64,000 bases of DNA from Lethocerus indicus. Taxonomy: Eukaryota > Arthropoda > Insecta > Hemiptera > Belostomatidae. The stretch lies in contig JACDQD010000102.1 of NCBI GenBank assembly GCA_019843655.1, forward strand, positions 5,961,501 to 6,025,500, written 5' to 3'. A program made the translations under genes and the position numbers. The notes under the pieces were generated by a model. It was not told the origin of the DNA and did not search any database. It saw only the letters and a program-made list of their open reading frames with translations. Position 1 is the stretch's first letter, and every line of letters starts with the position of its first letter. Shown piece by piece: positions 57,110 to 64,000 of this stretch.

Positions 57110-59190
57110 CGAGTTCGGTGGACTGGGAAACATTATTTTCAATTTTTACCGGAGGAATTTAAAAAACCTCTAATTACCATCAGTAAATAATAGCCACTCA
57201 TCCCAACAATTGGTAATAACTATCGTTTTCAGTGGGTAGGCCGAAGAAAGGAGTTAAACCGTTAGGCGCGACAACGGAGTAGAGCGGTGGAAAGTACTTC
57301 TTAATCACTTGTTGACATTCTTAAGGGACCGGCTTATAAAGAAGGAAGTGGCACCTCTGGCAGGAGGAAAGCACGAGACGGCCCAGAGTGCAATGGCGGT
57401 CAAGGCCACCGTCTCACGCCAGGCCCCCAAACTCTCGAGAAATTCCCGCGGCCTTATCATCCTGGAATCCGTGTCCCCACATAACACAAAGCGTACAATT
57501 TTGTTTCCGTACAAAGGCACGGTATTAATGAATATTATCCTAGCACTGTTTTTCTATCGCCACACTGGTCGCCATTGTCGAGTACTAATGGAAACGTCTG
57601 CCTAGCTAAATCAAACTGCAAAACAATATGTAAAAAATGCGTAATAAAGAGTATCTTAAAGTAAAATCCGTGAATCCTAGAATAGCCGGAAGAAAATATT
57701 TCCAACGTCTCTTGTAGCCTCGATAATAGGAACTACTAGCGCAAAAAATTGGTATATAATTGATAACGACTGTCACGATATTGTTATAAACTATAGACTC
57801 GTCGTGGAAAGAAGGACCAAAATCAAGTATTTATATTTTCGAAATGCTATCGAGCGGTGGCGAGTAGGGAAACATGTTCCGACACAATCAGGCTCCTGCG
57901 TAGATGTTTCAAGCCGCGTCCGCAGTTCCAAACCGGCGGTGAAGCCCACCACAAAACCGAAAGCAGGATGGAAGGTACAGTGTCCCCGTCGAGAGCGGAC
58001 GGGAAGTGTACGTCGGAGAGGACCAAAAAAGGAGGCGGAGCATTTTGGAGGCGCGGCAGGCACACGCGGGGCCCCCCGGCTTCCGATCACGCGCCCCTCG
58101 GCCCTCACACCCGCCGACCGCTTCCTCTACACACTGTACCCCCTCCATTCCTAATCTATTCGACCCTGTACAAGACTCGAACCCGTTACAATATAGCAGG
58201 CCAAGGGGGAAACATAAATAATCCCTTCTATGTCCCTATCGATCCCTATGGCCCATGCACAAGCGATGGAGCTGCGAGGAGTTACTAGAGATTAGGGTTT
58301 CTGAAGTTATATTTCCGATTAATATTCGAAGGGGGTTAATAATCGGGCGACATGTCTATGAATTAAATCCGCCTTCCGATCCGGTAAGTAAAATTCACCA
58401 GACGACATTAACAACTTAATTGAACCACGAACTAAATTAGAACCACGACCGATATTTCTGAAGGAGTGCTTTCTACCCTGTACCTCATTTTATGTGACTT
58501 ATTAATTTATTGTTCGTTGTTGTCACTATTTTATAAACTAAACGAAAACTTCAAACGATGACGTGAGGTCCTCATCGGGTTAATAGCCGAACGGAAATTT
58601 TCCTCAACATTAATAATGCTCATTTTACGATTGTAATTTCCTGAGCGTAAACCGTCAATTAGAATATAACTGATAATAACTCGTCTTTCACAATTCGGGA
58701 AAGTACTAATACGAAAGTACAGCGAATACAAGAAAATTGGTAGACAATAACGCCGACTGCTCGGTGAACTCCCCACTTGGATGTAATAAAACGTCGAACA
58801 CGATGACATAAAGTGAGAGGGAACGGGAAACGGGCGGGATGCAGGTCAGCGGGAAGACTCATAAAGCCACGTGCCGGTGGAATGTTGATTGAGGCCCGTT
58901 TCGACGAACAACAATCAATCTCCCCCCCCCCGTCCCGCCAATAGCGTTGAGAGTGACCATTAAAGTCTAACACAAACGGTTCCAATGTTTCATTACATAT
59001 AACTGCGGATAAAATTGACACATACAAGAAACTTCGCCGTGCGCACGCAACAAGAAGCGATATTCAATTTGCGCGAGTGGATATTTTAATAATCATTATT
59101 CAATTGGAACTTGATACGATGGGACGTGGAGTATTGTAAACGGAAGGAGCCGGCAAAAATGGTAGAGACCAGGATTCGTATTGCTGGTAA
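57110..59190. other. noncoding; GC-rich patch at 57.9-58.1 kb
   Basis: Several overlapping open frames of 70-140 codons in both directions arise from the GC-rich patch. They cancel each other and show no family motif. C12 near 58922-58932. Confidence 0.5.
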
Positions 59191-59219
59191 AATAAAACGA
59201 GGCTGCGTACACTCCGGAG

Positions 59220-59520
59220 CCAACGGAGCGTGCTCTAATTACTTATGAGGGATAGCCCCTGGCCGGCCCAGGGTAGAGGCTCCCGGCTGGGGGCTGATAG
59301 CACCGACTTCATTACCGACCATTGAAACATTACTAACCGAGAGGGCAGTTTAAACTGCCGGCTGGCATGAGAATGTTGAGACCGTCGCGGTGGAAAAGTG
59401 CAATAAGCCCATTTACCGACCCCTTTCCGTCCTGGGTCTATTAATCCAATAAACGAATTATTTAATGGGTCCGCACACTGCACAGAACCCCTCGTCCGGA
59501 CGCCCTGTCCCTCCAACGTG
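59220..59520. promoter_or_regulatory. candidate cis-regulatory island containing a 16-bp palindrome
   Basis: GC-rich DNA with CTAATTACTTATGAGG, TTCATTACCGACCATTG, CCCATTTACCGACCCC and TCTATTAATCCAATAAACG. The perfect palindrome GGCAGTTTAAACTGCC is at 59344-59359. No coding content. Confidence 0.4.
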
Positions 59521-61590
59521 GGACATTTAATGAACGAATGAACGATCAGAAAAACACGATCAAGAACAAAAACGATCAGATAAAAACATAATTTTTTTAT
59601 TATTACCCAAATATAATGTACAAATATAGTAACACTGCGAAAAAATATTAATATTTTTGTTGAACAATTTTTTAAGGAAATTATAGCTGAACTGAAACGT
59701 AACTGCCATTACTTCAATTATTTTAGTTCTCCGCTTAAATGTTTCATTCCGTGATTAAACGTTACACTCTCGACCGCTATTGGATTAACAGACAATAAGC
59801 TTAGGGGGTTTCCCCGTTACATAGCTGTGTAGGGCTTTTAGACCACCTGGTATTGTTTACAAGCGCAGTTTTCAGGTGTTAGTTTCACGCGAATTAAAAT
59901 TGACTGGAATCAATTGCTAAGTAGTCTAATTAGTAATTCACAGAACCCAGGGTGACAACTGAACTCGAAATTCAGAGTTAAGTTTATTTAAGGTGCAAAT
60001 ACACGTCCTATAGAACACTAAATCCGGTCATTCAGAATAAGTACTATTAATTAATGTTGCACCGTGGAACAAATATGAAAATAGAGCACCACCCTTATAT
60101 GCTCCTGCAAGTAGTACTCCACAATTTTCACAATGCCACAGTTCCATTCGAAAATTTGATTCGATAACCGCAATAGGACTACCAAGAATTAGTGCGGAGT
60201 ACACCCTAAGCCGGTGAATTCTAGGAAGCAAAGATATAGATAAGAGACTTGAGTCCTTTGGAAACTGGTTGGAAGGAGGATCGGGAGAGATACCGACGGA
60301 GATCAAAAACCGAACCAAGCAAACGTTAAAACTGGAGGTCATGCTGGTAGGGTGTACTACAACGTGTTAGGAAGACAGTGGTTGGGCCAAACTCCGAGAA
60401 GGGAACATCCTGAGCCGAACACCGCCCACCGGCCACCCTATAAAAATGGAGGAACCTCAAAGCCCCTCACGAAAAAAAGCCGAAAGTTGCAGGAAATCAT
60501 TCACTTAGTGCAGAAGTGAGAAGGTATATTATAGAATTCCCTGAACGGAGGCAAGAAGTCGTGATAGTCGCCAGAATAGAAAAATTCAGAATTGGACAAA
60601 CATTGGACATTTTTATAATATTTTATACGTAAACACATGTGCTGTACTGGGATAATTACCACAACTCGGCTTAAATTAATTAGCAATAGATAAGCCAAAG
60701 TCGTAAGATGTTCTCAAAGTTTCGCAATATTTGACTCATCCAATTAAATCGTTACCGTTCACTATTTTCGACCTTGATTTTATCTAACCTCGTAGTAAAT
60801 GACGAGATCATCATATCATTTGTAAAAATACAACATCGAGATTGAAATAGTTATTTCGGTCACTCAATTGTTTCAAAGATCCATTCCAACAATGTTCAGT
60901 ATAAATAAAATAAACAGGGTGCGGAAATATACAGTGGAACATTGTCTGCCGACTTGAAAATAAATAACAAACCGTCGATTTGTTCAATACACAATGAGTC
61001 ACGAATTGCGATGCGGATGCTGCGGTTTATCTATGGCATCTAATGTCGGGCACAAAACGAGGAGGCGGGCGTTTTATCAAACGAGGCTGGGAGGGTCAAA
61101 CCGAATCGACATACATTGGGCAATTAAAACGGCGTCACCCGCGCTCCGATAACCCTTCACGCACACTATTAAGGCCAGAACGTAACAGTGACGAAAATAA
61201 TTTAGAAGCTTCAGAACGTACGCTTTCGTAACGAATATACGTCGCAAATAGTTGGCGAATGGCGGACTTACAGTCCGAAATAAAGACGAAACAGTCAACT
61301 TCTATTCTAACCGTTCTGGTCTACACCCTGAAAGAATGATCCTTCGTGTGGAATGATATTTTCGAAGTCTTCGTATACGAGTAAACCGTGCCAAAGTGCT
61401 ACTGAAGATGGCGAGCGGCCAGAAGAATGCGATCTAAAATATCCTATCCTTATTTAACTCTCGGTAAAACGTTCCCCCGTAAGCAAATGTTTAAATGTCT
61501 GCTTAAGGAAAATAATTAAAATCTCGAGTGCGGCGTCTAATTAGGGAGGTTTTCGATTTTTTTTTAATTATCACAGCTTGGGGCCTCGTA
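59521..61590. other. noncoding, nothing recognised
   Basis: Mostly AT-rich. A YY1-like GAAGATGGCGAGC occurs near 61405-61417. No gene was recognised. Confidence 0.5.
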
Positions 61591-61599
61591 CTGAGTCGA

Positions 61600-61880
61600 C
61601 AATAGGTGAAAGCCGGCCGAGGCTTATCTGGCATTCTTACCCCGCCCACTTCCATCCCCCACTGGGGGATCATTTATGGCCGGCGGGGCGGAAACGGGGG
61701 GTGGCCCTCCCGACCCACGTGACGTCATTATTGACCGACTGACTGATTAAACGCGGCCTCCCCGCACACGGCAAAACTTCACAAAGCAGTCGGATAAACA
61801 CGGACACCCGTTAACTCAACACCGAACCCATAAGCCCTTCCCCCCTTTAGGTGTTCGGTTCCCATTCGCGTCGGACCCGG
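61600..61880. promoter_or_regulatory. GC-rich island with E-box/CRE overlap
   Basis: A GC-rich block with ATCATTTATGGCC (Hox-type TTTATGG) and CCCACGTGACGTCATT at about 61715-61730. There an E-box CACGTG overlaps a full CRE TGACGTCA. Third perfect TGACGTCA in the window. Confidence 0.4.
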
Positions 61881-64000
61881 CTGTGCAGCTTTGAAGGACA
61901 GAATGGAAACGTGTGAATCCTTATTTTATAATTTCTTAATTATTATGAGTTTTCAGAATTTTCTGTTTCTATCGTACCTATATGAAATCGGTTGTACTAA
62001 CACGTATCCCGAACTATGAAGCATGACTTAAAATTTGAAAAAAAATCATTTATAACGGGAACAGCGATGCCCCACCATCGTTGTTGAATTTATGCTACAT
62101 ATTATATATAAATTACGTTACATTCTACATTTCTCTACGCACCGAATATACGGAGAGACCAAATTGCCCCCGGTGATCCGATTCTAAATGGGGGCACTGT
62201 ACTTTTGTAACACAACGAGACATTGGGGGATGCGTCAGATTTCAATCCCAAAACACAACATACGGCGCGCCTGTTATGCGGGCGGAAACTCGCGTAGCAT
62301 AAACTAAGATTTATAGTGGACAATTGTTGTGAAGGATTAATTTCCATTTGAAACGAACTAACGTAAAACGGAGAGTAGAAATAACAGAAATAGCTTTGTA
62401 AAAAATACTGGACGATATTTTTTAAAGCGGATGGCCGTTTCATCATCGATCATCGCCTTAGAGCATATACGTATGTACTTTATTACTGACGGACTGCTAC
62501 AAATAACGACGAGGAGGCGAAATCAGCGTGACTTAGGACAAAACAGGCGGTGATAACATAAAATCACAAGTAATAATTCAACAATAATTAATTATTAGTC
62601 ATCAGTAAACATTAGTCTCAACGGTGTCATCAAACAACAGCGATCACTTCGTTTCATAGAGGAGTACATGATTAATTAAGATAACACGTACGAAACGAAC
62701 AGAAATATCTTCTCATTAGGCCACGAATTAGTTTAGTAAAAAGAAGCAAGGAAAAGGGCGGCGTAAAAAAGTGTAAAAAAGTGCGAACGAGCCGAAGCAT
62801 CGGAGCGTGAAGCTCGGCGGGGCCGAACTCGATAGGAGGGCCCCGGCCTCGGATTTGCGGTAGACCCGAGTGACCGCAACGGCGGCACAACTCCGCTAGT
62901 CCCGGAAAATTGCGCCCGTCCAAATCGTGGCCGCTCTTCGGAAAACGCAGCGCCGAGCAACAACGGCCGCTCGCTTCCGACCGGAAAACTCTCCCGGCCA
63001 CGAACAAGGAGTCACAATGTTCTCCGTATTTACATGATAGTCGCGCTTTGCATGAAACATCAAAGCTGTGCCGAGGACGGATTGCGACTTCAAAGGGGGT
63101 TTTCATCAAAGACCGGGGATAATTACACCCCGAGCTATTCTAGCGCGAAACGTTAATGAGTTTTAATTATTTAGGCACGCTTCCGGTCACGAGCGCTTTC
63201 AATTTGTTAGACAGATTATTATGTTTTTTTTTTTAATTCGATCGCCGGTCACACAGTTTTCCAAGGAGGGGACGAGAATAGGGAAAGAACGGGACATCTG
63301 AATGACGTCTGTAAAAATATGATGCACGATAAATTATTTCCAATATTCGGAATATCCGCTTAATCGGTGCACCCGGGAGCGGATCCGCATCGTGCGAACG
63401 AAGCGTAAAATCCTTGGACGATGGAGCCGTAAGTTAATCCGGCGCATAATTACTTTAACGGTCGATTATCCAAAGAAATGGGCTCGGAGGGTGGTCCCGG
63501 TTAAACCGCCGGAGGGCACGTTCTCGGCCCGCTCCCGGAATTCGAAACGAGCATCTCTTCCGTACGGCCCCTGAGAAGGAGAAACTGAGAAGGAGGGAGG
63601 GAGAGAGAGGCCCCCAGAAGGTATGAGAAGGAAGAAGACAAGCGAAGATAAGAGTAAAATAGAAGGGAGGGATTACTGATGTCAGCTGTTTACAAGTGGA
63701 CACGAAGGAGGGAGAGGGAGAATAAGGACAATAATGGGAAGAAAGAAAGGCGGAGAGAAAGGGGAGGGCAAAAGGAGGATGGGGAGGCACAGACAAAGTC
63801 TCGTGGCAGATGGCCCTACTCTCAACATCGCCCCCATACCAATCCGCTGTATAAATGGATCCATTTTTTAAAATTGAAAGTAATTTGTCCCGCAAAGTGT
63901 TTCGCAGAAAATTAAATTATTATCCAATCCGATTTTACAATTTATTTTCCCATTTAGCTGTCAACGGAGAAAAAAATACATTTTATTTGGAAATCTCCAT
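61881..64000. other. noncoding; CpG-rich patch and purine tract
   Basis: A CpG-rich patch lies at about 62.78-63.02 kb, preceded by tandem AAAAAAGTG units. A long interrupted purine tract runs at about 63570-63785. The patch resembles a promoter in composition, but no start codon or donor pairing points to a gene. Confidence 0.45.

Noticed and set aside
58170..58190. tRNA B-box-like GGGTTCGAGTC on the minus strand
   Set aside because: The flanking bases do not form a T-arm stem and no A-box or acceptor stem is present.
57804..58288. Several overlapping frames of 70-143 codons
   Set aside because: Mutually overlapping on both strands in GC-rich DNA; none shows a domain.

Overview
The window is eukaryotic nuclear DNA, most likely from an arthropod and probably an insect. 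It has spliceosomal introns, long AT, GA and CT microsatellites, and CpG-depleted gene-body DNA next to CpG-rich flanking DNA. The one protein-coding gene I can support lies on the minus strand at the left end. It is the insect homologue of jing (vertebrate AEBP2), a three-C2H2-zinc-finger accessory subunit of Polycomb repressive complex 2.

Layout. From about 0.24 to 6.3 kb are five coding exons of jing. They run right to left and join in phase: an N-terminal low-complexity exon ending in zinc finger 1, an exon with fingers 2 and 3, a basic exon, and two exons of the AEBP2-type C-terminal domain. The last coding exon or exons lie beyond base 1. A candidate ATG exon at 10,625-10,665 has a strong donor and the right phase. 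It sits just downstream of a GC- and CpG-rich promoter-like block at about 10.68-11.0 kb. Intron 1 (6.3-10.6 kb) contains an AT-rich, CpG-poor segment bounded by diverged inverted repeats.

From about 11 to 64 kb I see no gene I can support. The region mixes AT-rich spacer, GC/CpG-rich islands that look regulatory, and simple repeats: (AT)30, (GA)n of about 340 bp, (CT)66, (AT)45 and several purine tracts. It also holds a diverged 150-bp direct duplication carrying TGACGTCA, six copies of TAGGTCAGT within 7 kb, several perfect palindromes or hairpins, and a 156-bp piggyBac-type MITE with TTAA target duplications. It reads as the 5' regulatory landscape or gene desert of a developmental regulator.

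The main observations are a canonical PCNA-interacting (PIP) box, QGKITEYF, in the N-terminal region of this PRC2 cofactor; the TAGGTCAGT cluster; the CRE-bearing duplication; the MITE; and the sharp CpG transition inside the gene. Positions and splice joins were worked out by hand from the sequence. Family assignments rest on recognised motifs, not on a database search.
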